17,500 nucleotides of DNA, from the NCBI GenBank assembly GCA_002402535.1, contig DHGB01000022.1, positions 3,034-20,533 of the forward strand, in the 5' to 3' direction. Each line of letters begins with the position of its first letter. Within the stretch, counting starts at the first letter, position 1. Positions 1 to 6,636 of the stretch are shown here, piece after piece. This DNA is from Candidatus Shapirobacteria bacterium UBA4809. GTDB lineage: Bacteria; Patescibacteriota; Microgenomatia; UBA12405. The position numbers and the translations under genes are program-made. A model generated the notes under the pieces. It had not been told where the DNA came from. It saw only the letters and a program-made list of their open reading frames with translations, and searched no databases.

Positions 1-672
1 GGACACGGAAAATCGACGACGGTGGCGTCGATGATAAATGAAATAAATAAAGAAAGGGCGGTCAATATTGTGACGATTGAAGATCCAGTGGAATACATAA
101 TAAAGCCAATAAAGTCCATAATTTCTCAAAGAGAACATGGAACTGATACTCTTAATTTTGCCAGGGCGTTAAAATCAACTTTAAGACAGGACCCAAACGT
201 GGTTTTTGTGGGAGAAATGAGAGATTTGGAAACGATTCAACTGGCTTTGACAGTGGCGGAAACCGGTCATTTGGTTTTTTCGACACTTCACACCAATTCC
301 GCGGCTCAAACAATTGACAGAATTGTCGATGTTTTCCCTGAGGGGGCCAAGCCGCAAATTAGACTTCAGCTGGCCTCGGTGCTTTCGGCGGTAATTTCGC
401 AAAGACTGGTGCCAGCGATTAACGGTGGCCGAGTGCCGGCGGTAGAAATTTTAACCGCCTCAAGCGCGACGGCTAATACGATTAGAGAGGCTAAAACTTT
501 TATGATTGACAATATTATCCAAACTGGAGTGGACCTGGGGATGATGAGCCTCGAAATGTCACTGGCATCTCTAGTCAAAAAAGGTTTGATAACCGAAGAA
601 ACAGCAATGAGCTATTCTTTAAAACCAACCGAAATGCAGGCAAATTTAAGAAGTTTAAAAATAAATAAATAA
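1..672 (+). CDS. pilT: Type IV pilus retraction ATPase PilT, 5'-truncated
   Basis: This is the C-terminal part of a PilT-family secretion ATPase, a cytoplasmic hexamer that drives pilus retraction by ATP hydrolysis. The reading frame is open from base 1, so the gene starts left of the window; the first residues are the end of the Walker A loop (GHGKSTT). In order one sees the Asp box (IVTIEDPVEY), Walker B (NVVFVGEMRD) and the His box (TGHLVFSTLHTNSAAQTIDR), then a PilT-like C-terminal region with TIREAKTFMIDNIIQTG, comparable to the AIRNLIRE motif, and SLASLVKKGLITEE. These C-terminal features favour PilT over the extension ATPase PilB. The gene ends in two consecutive TAA codons, and pilC starts directly after the second. 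The GTG at 22 is an internal codon, not a start. Confidence 0.93.
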   Translation, partial: GHGKSTTVASMINEINKERAVNIVTIEDPVEYIIKPIKSIISQREHGTDTLNFARALKSTLRQDPNVVFVGEMRDLETIQLALTVAETGHLVFSTLHTNSAAQTIDRIVDVFPEGAKPQIRLQLASVLSAVISQRLVPAINGGRVPAVEILTASSATANTIREAKTFMIDNIIQTGVDLGMMSLEMSLASLVKKGLITEETAMSYSLKPTEMQANLRSLKINK

Positions 673-675
673 TAA

Positions 676-1890
676 ATGGCAAAGTTTGTTTATCGGGCAA
701 AAGATTGGAGCGGGAAGTTGCTTAAAGGACAGCTCGATATGGTTAGTAAAAAAGAAGTAGTTGATTCGATCAAAAGTAGTGGATTAATGCCTTTGTCAGT
801 TGAATTGGTTAAGGGCAATATGCTGACTGAAGCAATGAAAAGATTTAAGGGTAAGGTTAATTTAAAACAGGTGGCTACTTTTACTCGACAGCTATCGACC
901 ATGATGACGGCGGGTTTGCCCCTGACCGATGCCCTCGCCTTACTGAAAAATCAACAGGATGAGACGAGTGGTCTTTATGAAATTCTTGACAGGAGTCTTG
1001 AACAGGTTCGGGGGGGGATGCCTTTTGGAAAATCTCTCGAGCCTTATCAAAAAGTTTTTGGTGAAGCTTATGTAGCTTCGATTTCAGCGGGAGAAGAAGC
1101 GGGGGTGCTTGACGAGGTGCTGAGTAAATTGGCGAAAACGATCGAAGATCAGTATGAATTTCAGGGAAAAGTTAAGGGAGCAATGATTTATCCGGTAATT
1201 GTGGTGATTGCCATGATTGGAGTGGTAATTTTAATGATGATTTTTGTGATTCCAAAACTGATGGGACTGTATGCTGATTTTGGGACAGCTAAAATGCCGG
1301 CGGCGACACTTTTTTTAATGTCGATGTCTGATTTTATGATTAAAACTTGGTTTATGATTCCTATTTTGGTGATAGGGGGGGTGGCTGGTTACAACGTAGG
1401 TATGAAAAATGAAAATTTTCGTTTAAAAAAAGATAAGCTGACCTTAAAAATTCCGATTGCCGGAGTGCTCTCAGAAAAAACAATTTTGGCTAATACCTGC
1501 CGGACTTTATCAATGCTTTTGACTGCCGGCATTACTCTGGTGGAGGCGCTGAAAATTACCGCATCGGTATCGGGGAGTGAAGTTTTTAAACAAGCCTATT
1601 TGGAAATTTCGGAAAAGGTCCAAAAGGGATTTTCGGTAGCGGTATCATTTCAAAATACGGCTGTTTTTCCGATTATTGTTAATCAGATGATTTCTACAGG
1701 GGAGGAAACGGGAAAACTTGATGATGTTTTAATGCGGGTATCTGATTATTTTTCAAAAGAAGCGGAAGAATCGGTGAAAGCACTAACCTCAGCCATCGAA
1801 CCACTGATTATGATAGTACTCGGTCTTGGAGTCGGCTTTTTAATGATTGCGGTAGTGATGCCCATTTATAACTTGACTTCCTCATTTTAG
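676..1890 (+). CDS. pilC: Type IV pilus inner-membrane platform protein PilC
   Basis: PilC/GspF-family polytopic protein that forms the membrane platform on which PilB and PilT act. The 404 residues match the usual family length. An N-terminal cytoplasmic start (MAKFVYRAKDWSGKLLKG) is followed by two T2SSF repeats at about 65-190 and 268-395, each opening with a similar motif (FTRQLSTMMTAGLPLTDAL and TCRTLSMLLTAGITLVEAL) and carrying an S(A/T)GEE(A/T)G signature. Three hydrophobic segments lie near residues 169-192, 219-240 and 374-398. It starts 3 nt after the pilT stop, so the two are almost certainly co-transcribed. No clear Shine-Dalgarno sequence precedes the ATG. The gene contains a G8 tract (1010-1017) and a G7 tract (1375-1381), unusual in AT-rich DNA. 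Confidence 0.95.
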   Translation: MAKFVYRAKDWSGKLLKGQLDMVSKKEVVDSIKSSGLMPLSVELVKGNMLTEAMKRFKGKVNLKQVATFTRQLSTMMTAGLPLTDALALLKNQQDETSGLYEILDRSLEQVRGGMPFGKSLEPYQKVFGEAYVASISAGEEAGVLDEVLSKLAKTIEDQYEFQGKVKGAMIYPVIVVIAMIGVVILMMIFVIPKLMGLYADFGTAKMPAATLFLMSMSDFMIKTWFMIPILVIGGVAGYNVGMKNENFRLKKDKLTLKIPIAGVLSEKTILANTCRTLSMLLTAGITLVEALKITASVSGSEVFKQAYLEISEKVQKGFSVAVSFQNTAVFPIIVNQMISTGEETGKLDDVLMRVSDYFSKEAEESVKALTSAIEPLIMIVLGLGVGFLMIAVVMPIYNLTSSF

Positions 1891-1937
1891 TAGTAAATAA
1901 TGATATTAATAATTTAAATATTTATTTTTTAATCTAA

Positions 1938-2630
1938 ATGAAAAAAGCATTTACGTTAGTAGAACTTTTAATCGTTATCGCCCTGATCGCGATTTTGTCA
2001 GTGGCAGTTTTGGCTACTATTAATCCTATTGAGCAGTCGAATAAAGCAAAAGACTCAACGGTCCAAAATGACGCAGCGGAGGTGATGAATTCTTATGAAA
2101 GATATTATGCTAATGCTCAGGTTTATCCTTGGATGCTTTATGGACCTATCGGTTCGAAGCCAACTGTTGAGGACCCCGCATTATTGAGATCAGATGATAT
2201 TGGTTTTGGTTTGTGTGATGCTGGCATTTTAACTGATCCAGCAAATACCCAAGCTATTGAATGTGAGGTGACTAGTGAAACGCCAGGTGAATTAATTAAA
2301 AGTGATGAGCTTAAAACTGCTTTTGTGGGGAAAGATGAGTTTCGGACTGTGGTAGATAACTCTCATCCGGAAAATGCTTTGTGGTTATATAAACAGGCAG
2401 GTTCGGGTGGTGGTTTGTATGTTTGTTATGTACCAAAGGCAAAATCTAATAGAAATCCTGCAGCCAATCAATTATTTTGCTTAACGGGTGGAGCTACGCC
2501 CATTAGAACTGCAAATGGGACAGGTAATTGTACTGCACCAGCAACTGATAGTACTGCATGGGGTGATCCGACAGCTGCGATTGAAGCAGGTGCGGCGGTA
2601 GATGCAGCAATATTTAAGTGTGTACCGTAA
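1938..2630 (+). CDS. Type IV prepilin, candidate major pilin
   Basis: The class III signal peptide is clear: MKKA|FTLVELLIVIALIAILS, with Glu at mature position +5 and a hydrophobic helix of about 20 residues. After the helix comes a pilin-type amphipathic stretch (NKAKDSTVQNDAAEVMNSYERYY) and a roughly 170-residue globular part with Cys residues that could form disulfides. At 230 residues it is the longest of the FTLxE-type prepilins here. It directly follows pilT-pilC and is closed by its own strong terminator at 2654-2680, a layout suited to high, separately controlled expression. That is why I propose it as the main fibre subunit; this role is inference. The -1 residue is Ala rather than the classical Gly. 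Confidence 0.85.
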   Translation: MKKAFTLVELLIVIALIAILSVAVLATINPIEQSNKAKDSTVQNDAAEVMNSYERYYANAQVYPWMLYGPIGSKPTVEDPALLRSDDIGFGLCDAGILTDPANTQAIECEVTSETPGELIKSDELKTAFVGKDEFRTVVDNSHPENALWLYKQAGSGGGLYVCYVPKAKSNRNPAANQLFCLTGGATPIRTANGTGNCTAPATDSTAWGDPTAAIEAGAAVDAAIFKCVP

Positions 2631-2653
2631 AGGACATTTTGAAGTGAATTGGA

Positions 2654-2680
2654 CCCCGCCGCAGTGGCGGGGTTTTTGTT
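2654..2680 (+). terminator. Rho-independent terminator after the major-pilin candidate
   Basis: Perfect 7-bp GC-rich stem (CCCCGCC at 2654-2660, GGCGGGG at 2666-2672) with a 5-nt loop, followed at once by TTTTTGTTT. It lies 23 nt after the stop codon of the prepilin gene. Confidence 0.9.
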
Positions 2681-2688
2681 TAGTTTCT

Positions 2689-2739
2689 GGGCGCAATAAA
2701 TTGCGCCCCTACAGTAGGGGTTTGATTAATCAAACCCTG
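2689..2739. repeat. Tandem pair of GTAGGGG/CCCCTAC-type palindromes
   Basis: Two palindromes stand head to tail, one base apart. The first pairs GGGCGCAA (2689-2696) with TTGCGCCC (2701-2708) and ends in CCCCTAC (2706-2712). The second starts with GTAGGGG (2714-2720) and contains the perfect 20-bp palindrome 2718-2737. At the junction, CCCCTAC and GTAGGGG can also pair with each other. The outer ends are degenerate. A related palindrome lies at 7672-7698. This looks like a dispersed REP-like palindromic element; there is no T-run suggesting a terminator role on either side. Confidence 0.75.
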
Positions 2740-2748
2740 AATTTAATG

Positions 2749-2754
2749 TAAAAT
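2749..2754 (+). promoter_or_regulatory. Candidate -10 box of pilD (leaderless spacing)
   Basis: TAAAAT, preceded directly by TG, lies 6 nt before the pilD ATG. A start site 6-7 nt downstream of a -10 box would fall on the start codon. There is no Shine-Dalgarno sequence. I see no convincing -35 box. Confidence 0.4.
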
Positions 2755-2760
2755 GGATTT

Positions 2761-3534
2761 ATGGAATTCTTTTTGGCAGTAATGGTTTTTGTACTCGGAA
2801 TGTGCATCGGGAGTTTTATTAATATGGCGGTTTACCGTATCGCAAAGCGATACGAAATTATCAATTATCAATTATCAATTACGAATGATAAGAGAAGCTA
2901 CTGCGATTTTTGCGGGAAACAGCTGAGCTGGTATGACAATATTCCGGTTTTTTCTTGGCTGTTTTATCGAGGTAAAAGCCGATGTTGTGGGAAAAAATTA
3001 CCACTCCTCTACCCTATCGTAGAAATAAGCACAGGGTGCTTATTTCTACTAAATTATCAATTATCAATTTTCAATCTACAATCGATTGTTGTTTATATGA
3101 TTCTTGGATTGCTGGTGTTTGAGGCGGTCTTTGATTTTAAATATATGGTTATCCCGGATGGAAGTGCTTACGCGTTAATTGGATTGGCGGCCATCAGGTG
3201 GATAATATTAGGTTCAAAAATAGGATATTTATATACGGCCCTTTTATCGGCTTTATTTATTTTTATTTTGCACAAAATTAAAATAAAAGGCAAAGAAACC
3301 ATGGGTGATGGCGATATATTTCTGGCTTTCTTTATGGGCTTATTTTTGGGATTTCCCAGTATTGTAATGGCTTTTTATATCGCTTTTATTGTCGGAGCGG
3401 TGGTGGGAATTATTTTAATTATGAAAAAGAAAGTTAAGAAGCTCTCCCCGATTCCCTTTGGGCCATTTTTAATCCTAGGGATAGTGGTGGCGTTCTTTTG
3501 GGGTGAAGAAATAATAAAAATAATAAAATTCTAA
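2761..3534 (+). CDS. pilD: Prepilin peptidase / N-methyltransferase PilD (A24 family)
   Basis: Membrane aspartyl peptidase that cleaves prepilin leaders and may methylate the new N-terminus. Motifs: GSFINMAVYR near the N-terminus, a Cys-containing cytosolic loop (C48, C51, C75, C76), NIPVFSWLFYRGK, VEISTG, and the two catalytic Asp regions FDFKYMVIPD (D125) and MGDGDIF (D186). The 257 residues and multiple membrane helices fit the family. Oddities: the Cys pattern is CxxC...CC instead of CxxC...CxxC; the gene contains two hairpin-plus-heptamer repeats (2836-2889 and 3019-3085), both translated, giving a duplicated NYQLSI peptide at residues 35-40 and 98-103; and its stop codon lies in the first unit of an NNCTAAA heptamer array. 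Conserved motifs survive around the repeats, so I regard it as functional. Confidence 0.93.
   Translation: MEFFLAVMVFVLGMCIGSFINMAVYRIAKRYEIINYQLSITNDKRSYCDFCGKQLSWYDNIPVFSWLFYRGKSRCCGKKLPLLYPIVEISTGCLFLLNYQLSIFNLQSIVVYMILGLLVFEAVFDFKYMVIPDGSAYALIGLAAIRWIILGSKIGYLYTALLSALFIFILHKIKIKGKETMGDGDIFLAFFMGLFLGFPSIVMAFYIAFIVGAVVGIILIMKKKVKKLSPIPFGPFLILGIVVAFFWGEEIIKIIKF
2836..2889 (+). repeat. Composite repeat 1 in pilD: hairpin plus five heptamers
   Basis: A perfect 8-bp inverted repeat (CGTATCGC 2836-2843, loop AAA, GCGATACG 2847-2854) is followed without a gap by five 7-nt units of CAATTAT type (2855-2889). It encodes the stretch from the conserved YRI into the variable loop before the Cys motif. 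The first 19 nt of the heptamer part (2855-2873) are repeated exactly at 3051-3069. Confidence 0.85.
3019..3085 (+). repeat. Composite repeat 2 in pilD: hairpin plus five heptamers
   Basis: A perfect 14-bp inverted repeat (arms 3019-3032 and 3036-3049, loop AGG) begins with GTAG and ends with CTAC, like the intergenic palindromes. One base later five heptamers follow (3051-3085), starting with the same 19 nt as composite 1. The left arm encodes the conserved VEIST of PilD and the right arm plus heptamers encode CLFLLNYQLSIFNLQS, part of a membrane segment. Confidence 0.85.
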
Positions 3535-3587
3535 AGTTTAAAACCTAAAACCAAAAAAAGCCTAAAGTCTAAAACCTAAATTCTAAA
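3529..3587 (+). repeat. NNCTAAA heptamer array
   Basis: Degenerate tandem 7-mers (TTCTAAA, GTTTAAA, ACCTAAA, ACCAAAA; then, after a 3-nt phase shift, GCCTAAA, GTCTAAA, ACCTAAA, TTCTAAA). The pilD stop codon TAA at 3532-3534 belongs to the first unit. Arrays of the same family lie at 5213-5240 and 16161-16238. Confidence 0.8.
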
Positions 3588-3614
3588 TAAAAATAACAAA
3601 ATATAGAAATTAAT

Positions 3615-3620
3615 TATAAT
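3615..3620 (+). promoter_or_regulatory. Candidate -10 box for the pilin cluster
   Basis: A perfect TATAAT lies 13 nt before the ATG at 3634, which would give a leader of about 6-7 nt. No Shine-Dalgarno sequence is seen. The AT-rich surroundings lower its weight. Confidence 0.4.
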
Positions 3621-3633
3621 AAAGATTAGAATA

Positions 3634-4272
3634 ATGTTAGTGAAAAAAGATAAGGGGTTTACGCTGGTTGAGATTTTGGTGGTGATGGCGATTTTATTGA
3701 TTATGATTATGATTTTAATTGGAATTTTAAACCCAATTGCCTTGGTAAATAAAGCTCGAGATAGTCGAAGAAAAAAAGATTTGAGACGGATAAAAGTAGC
3801 TTTTGAAGAATATTATAATGATAAGGGATGTTATCCTAATCAATCTATTGTTGATGGACTAATGCAAAAAAGTTATTGTGGAGGAAGTTCTATTTTTGGA
3901 AGATGGCTAAAGCCTTGGCCTTGTGATCCAAATGGAAATTATTACGAAATTCAGGTAGGTTACGATCAAAATTGCCCAAAATGGTTTAGAATTTTGACGA
4001 TACTGGAGAATAAAAATGATATGGCTATCAATATGGCGGGAGTTTTAGCAACAGATCCTAATTACGCTGTCTCGAGTGACAATATACCTGTTAACTTTTA
4101 TCCAGGAGATAATAATCCATCTTGTGAATCAAATTGCTATGTGGTGGTGGACGAAGGTTTGACCTGTAATAGTCGTAACTTCTCAATGGGTTGTGAGGCT
4201 CCAAATTGTTATAGAAACCCTGATTGTACTCCTGAATGTCAAACATCTTGTTGTGGGGCTGGGTGTCCATAA
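3634..4272 (+). CDS. Type IV prepilin with Cys-rich C-terminal tail
   Basis: Prepilin with leader MLVKKDKG|FTLVE, cleaved after Gly, Glu at +5, and a long hydrophobic helix (ILVVMAILLIMIMILIGIL). The following segment, ARDSRRKKDLRRIKVAFEEYYNDKGCYPN, is the usual pseudopilin pattern of this locus (R-rich helix, then YYxxxxxYP). The last 58 residues hold 11 Cys, including a CC pair, far more than in its neighbours; they could form a disulfide-knotted or metal-binding tip. It is the first gene of the pilin cluster after the pilD heptamer array. The exact role, whether an alternative fibre subunit or a minor pilin, cannot be read from sequence. Confidence 0.85.
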   Translation: MLVKKDKGFTLVEILVVMAILLIMIMILIGILNPIALVNKARDSRRKKDLRRIKVAFEEYYNDKGCYPNQSIVDGLMQKSYCGGSSIFGRWLKPWPCDPNGNYYEIQVGYDQNCPKWFRILTILENKNDMAINMAGVLATDPNYAVSSDNIPVNFYPGDNNPSCESNCYVVVDEGLTCNSRNFSMGCEAPNCYRNPDCTPECQTSCCGAGCP

Positions 4273-4285
4273 TATTTTTAAATAA

Positions 4286-4294
4286 TGATAGAAT
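4286..4294 (+). promoter_or_regulatory. Candidate extended -10 box (TGATAGAAT)
   Basis: TG, one base, then TAGAAT, ending 12 nt before the ATG at 4307, would give a leader of about 6 nt. It sits in the 34-nt AT-rich gap between two pilin genes, so it may be chance. Confidence 0.25.
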
Positions 4295-4306
4295 TAATTA
4301 AATAAG

Positions 4307-4825
4307 ATGAGAAAGGCATTTACTTTAGTCGAGCTTTTGGTGGTAGTTTCAATAATGGCAATTTTGACGATTGTAACGGTGTCTCAGTTTAGAACGGCTC
4401 GAAAGAGAGCTAACGATGTGGCCAGAAAGGGTGATTTAAACTCGGTAGCCAAGGCCCTGCAATTATATTTTGCAGATTATGGAATAATGCCTGAAGCAGT
4501 TGACGGGCAAATAAAAACGGATGTAATTAGAAAATGGGGGGAAGAGTTTAAAGATAGTACTGGTTATATCTATATGGTAAAACTTCCGACAGAGAATACC
4601 GATGGCTGGCCACAATATTGTTATAAAACTGACAGTACCAGAAAAAAATATGCTCTATTTGCCAAGCTTGAGGTGTCAAGCGATAGTGAATGTATCGATG
4701 CTAATAACAATGGAGTTGGGGATTTTATTTGCGGTCTATCTATGGCGGCATCAGAAGGTCCATATTGTTATGTCAATGCTAGTCCTAATGCTCGTTTAAA
4801 TGGAAAGGGAGACTTTGAACCATGA
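4307..4825 (+). CDS. Type IV prepilin-like protein
   Basis: Leader MRKA|FTLVELLVVVSIMAILTIVTV with Ala at -1 and Glu at +5, then the repeated pattern of this cluster: charged helix (ARKRANDVARKGDLNSVAKALQ) and LYFADYGIMP. The C-terminal domain has four Cys (YC near 105, EC, IC, YC) that could stabilise the fold outside the cell. It overlaps the next prepilin gene by 4 nt (ATGA), so the two are translationally coupled. A GT-type major or minor pilin role is possible; I cannot separate them. Confidence 0.85.
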   Translation: MRKAFTLVELLVVVSIMAILTIVTVSQFRTARKRANDVARKGDLNSVAKALQLYFADYGIMPEAVDGQIKTDVIRKWGEEFKDSTGYIYMVKLPTENTDGWPQYCYKTDSTRKKYALFAKLEVSSDSECIDANNNGVGDFICGLSMAASEGPYCYVNASPNARLNGKGDFEP

Positions 4826-5208
4826 AAAAAGCATTTACCTTAGTCGAATTACTGGTAGTGATTAGTATAATTGGAACGCTGGTGGCAATTTTACTTCCCA
4901 ACTTTATGGGAGCCAGAGAGAGAGCTAGAGATGCTCAAAAAATTCAAGATGCCTATGCTATCAAGAATGCCCTGAGGATGTATTACAATGATAATCAGGC
5001 TTATCCAACTCCAAATGCGGGCACAGTCGTTTTGCCAACTAGCTATATGGCTCCGAGCGGATTAGGTTTTACTTATTCACAAACTACAACTGATGATTTT
5101 ATTATTAGAGTACCACTGGAAAGTGGACAGGGGGACGAAGATTTAAATTCACAAGCAAAATGTGGGGTTGGAGCCACTGATAAAATTTATGCTGTCTGTG
5201 CTAATTAA
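4822..5208 (+). CDS. Type IV prepilin-like protein, short
   Basis: Prepilin of 128 residues. Leader MKKA|FTLVELLVVISIIGTLVAILLPNF with Glu at +5, then MGARERARDAQKIQDAYAIKNALRMYYNDNQAYPTP. The body is short (about 100 residues after the helix) with two Cys near the C-terminus (KCGVG... and VCAN), a probable disulfide loop. The ATG overlaps the stop of the upstream prepilin gene; a purine-rich AGGGAG at 4806-4811 can serve as its Shine-Dalgarno sequence. It is followed by an NNCTAAA heptamer array. Confidence 0.85.
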   Translation: MKKAFTLVELLVVISIIGTLVAILLPNFMGARERARDAQKIQDAYAIKNALRMYYNDNQAYPTPNAGTVVLPTSYMAPSGLGFTYSQTTTDDFIIRVPLESGQGDEDLNSQAKCGVGATDKIYAVCAN

Positions 5209-5212
5209 AAAA

Positions 5213-5240
5213 GTCTAAATTCTAAAGTCTAAAAATTAAA
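5213..5240 (+). repeat. Short NNCTAAA heptamer array
   Basis: Four tandem 7-mers (GTCTAAA, TTCTAAA, GTCTAAA, AATTAAA) in the 55-nt gap between two prepilin genes, beginning 4 nt after a stop codon. Confidence 0.75.
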
Positions 5241-5263
5241 AATAAATTAAAAATTATAAAAAT

Positions 5264-5644
5264 ATGAAAAAAAGAGCGTTTACCCTTTTTGAACTACTGG
5301 TTAGTATTTCGATTATTGGAATTTTGATCGCAGTGGCGTCGATGTCTTATGGTAGCGCTCAAAAAAAAGCCAGAGATACGAGAAGAATTGAGGATCTTAA
5401 ATCAATTCAAAAGGCAATGGAAATGTATTATAGTAACAATAATAGTTATCCCACGAATAATTTCCAAACTAATTTGTCTCCATATTTGGTTTGGCCAACT
5501 GGTCCCAAAGGAGAAACATATCAACCTATTATATATTTATCTTCAACTTATTGTATTGGTGTGAGTATGGATAATCCAATTGGCAACTGTAATTCATCAT
5601 GTAATTCAGGAACTAGTCATTATTGTGTTAAAAATCAACAGTAA
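5264..5644 (+). CDS. Type IV prepilin-like protein
   Basis: Leader MKKRA|FTLFELLVSISIIGILIAVASM, with Ala at -1 and Glu at +5. The segment YGSAQKKARDTRRIEDLKSIQKAMEMYYSNNNSYP repeats the pattern of its neighbours, and SYG-AQxKARDTRR is close to SYGPSQRKSRDSRR of the gene at 5690, so these two look like recent paralogues. The short C-terminal domain has four Cys in the last 30 residues. It is 126 residues long. The ATG lies in AT-rich DNA without a visible Shine-Dalgarno sequence. The 45-nt gap after it holds degenerate ATAGATTA octamers. Confidence 0.85.
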   Translation: MKKRAFTLFELLVSISIIGILIAVASMSYGSAQKKARDTRRIEDLKSIQKAMEMYYSNNNSYPTNNFQTNLSPYLVWPTGPKGETYQPIIYLSSTYCIGVSMDNPIGNCNSSCNSGTSHYCVKNQQ

Positions 5645-5689
5645 AAATAGATTAATAGATTAATAGTTAATTAGATAAATAGTAAAAAA

Positions 5690-6076
5690 GTGAAAAAGAA
5701 TAAAAAAGGATTTAGTTTTATTGAACTGATAGTGGTGATTGCGATTATTGCGGTGCTGAGTGTGACGGCGATATTGAGTTATGGCCCAAGTCAACGAAAA
5801 TCTCGTGACTCTCGGCGTATGGCCGACTTGGAAAAAATTCGAATGGCCCTGGAAATGGCCAGACAAATAGGAACAACTTATCCCTCGGCCTTACCTACTT
5901 TAGTTAGTCTTGGTGTAATTCAAACTATTCCGACTGATCCCAAAACAAAAACTAATTATGTTTATGGTCCTACTCCTCCCTATTATAAATATTCCATTGG
6001 CGCTTCGATGGAAGATTTGGGATCAACCAATATACCAGCTAGCGGCGGTTTAAATTATAAGGTATTCAACCCTTAA
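5690..6076 (+). CDS. Type IV prepilin-like protein (GTG start)
   Basis: Begins at GTG 5690, because this gives a proper leader MKKNKKG|FSFIELIVVIAIIAVLSVTAI; Gly is at -1 and Glu at +5. Then SYGPSQRKSRDSRRMADLEKIRMALEMARQIGTTYPSALPTLVSLG, with a GspG-like TDPKTKTNYVYGPTPPYYKYSIGASME. It has no Cys, unlike its neighbours. The TDP...YxY...YxIxAxME arrangement is typical of GspG-like pseudopilins that bind calcium between strands, but the calcium site is not provable here. Length 128 residues. Confidence 0.85.
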   Translation: MKKNKKGFSFIELIVVIAIIAVLSVTAILSYGPSQRKSRDSRRMADLEKIRMALEMARQIGTTYPSALPTLVSLGVIQTIPTDPKTKTNYVYGPTPPYYKYSIGASMEDLGSTNIPASGGLNYKVFNP

Positions 6077-6095
6077 TTGTGATAAAGTTTTATTA

Positions 6096-6629
6096 ATGAA
6101 GAGAGCTTTTACTTTAGTTGAATTGATAGTCTCGATGGTGATTGTGATGCTGATTTCTGGTGGGGCTCTGGTTTATTTAAACGAATTTAATTCAAGACAA
6201 AAACTGGAAAAAGGAAAAGATGAAGTAGTGGCGGCGATAAAAATGATTCAGAGTAGTGCCAGGGGGAGGCAATTACCTTTGAATTCAACAAAGTCTGAAT
6301 TAAACTTTATTCGGCTTTATACTCCCCTTTTAGATACTCCTCCAAAAAGGTATTTAAAGGCTGATGTGAATGAAGATGGGAATGATATATTTTATAGGAA
6401 GTCGGTAAATGAATTAGGGGTAGGTGTAAGTACTATCCCTAACTACATCTATTTTGGAGCAGGAAATGGGAGATTGATAAAAGATATTTCACTTACTCCT
6501 TATTTATATTATTCAGATACTGAGACGGCAACGGTAATTGTCGAAAATGAGGCGGAAAAAATTGAAGGATATGAAATTATCATTGATGCCCTGGGGCAGA
6601 TTAAAGAAGTGAATTATTATAAAGAATAA
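6096..6629 (+). CDS. Minor pseudopilin, FimT/GspH-like
   Basis: Leader MKRA|FTLVELIVSMVIVMLISGGALVYLNEF with Glu at +5, followed by NSRQKLEKGKDEVVAAIKMIQSSARGRQLPLNS. The phrase 'AIKMIQSSARGRQLPLN' matches the style of FimT/GspH pseudopilins, in which a long helix carries an A(R/K)xxA region before the beta domain. The remaining 120 residues have no Cys and end in a beta-rich YEIIIDALGQIKEVNYYKE. It is the first of a set of minor pilins (6096-7600) that in other T4P systems form an initiation and tip complex together with PilV, PilW and PilX. Confidence 0.8.
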   Translation: MKRAFTLVELIVSMVIVMLISGGALVYLNEFNSRQKLEKGKDEVVAAIKMIQSSARGRQLPLNSTKSELNFIRLYTPLLDTPPKRYLKADVNEDGNDIFYRKSVNELGVGVSTIPNYIYFGAGNGRLIKDISLTPYLYYSDTETATVIVENEAEKIEGYEIIIDALGQIKEVNYYKE

Positions 6630-6636
6630 GAAAAAA

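Noticed and set aside
22-24. GTG as start of the first gene
   Set aside because: The frame is open upstream and contains the Walker A residues GHGKSTT, so the gene begins outside the window.
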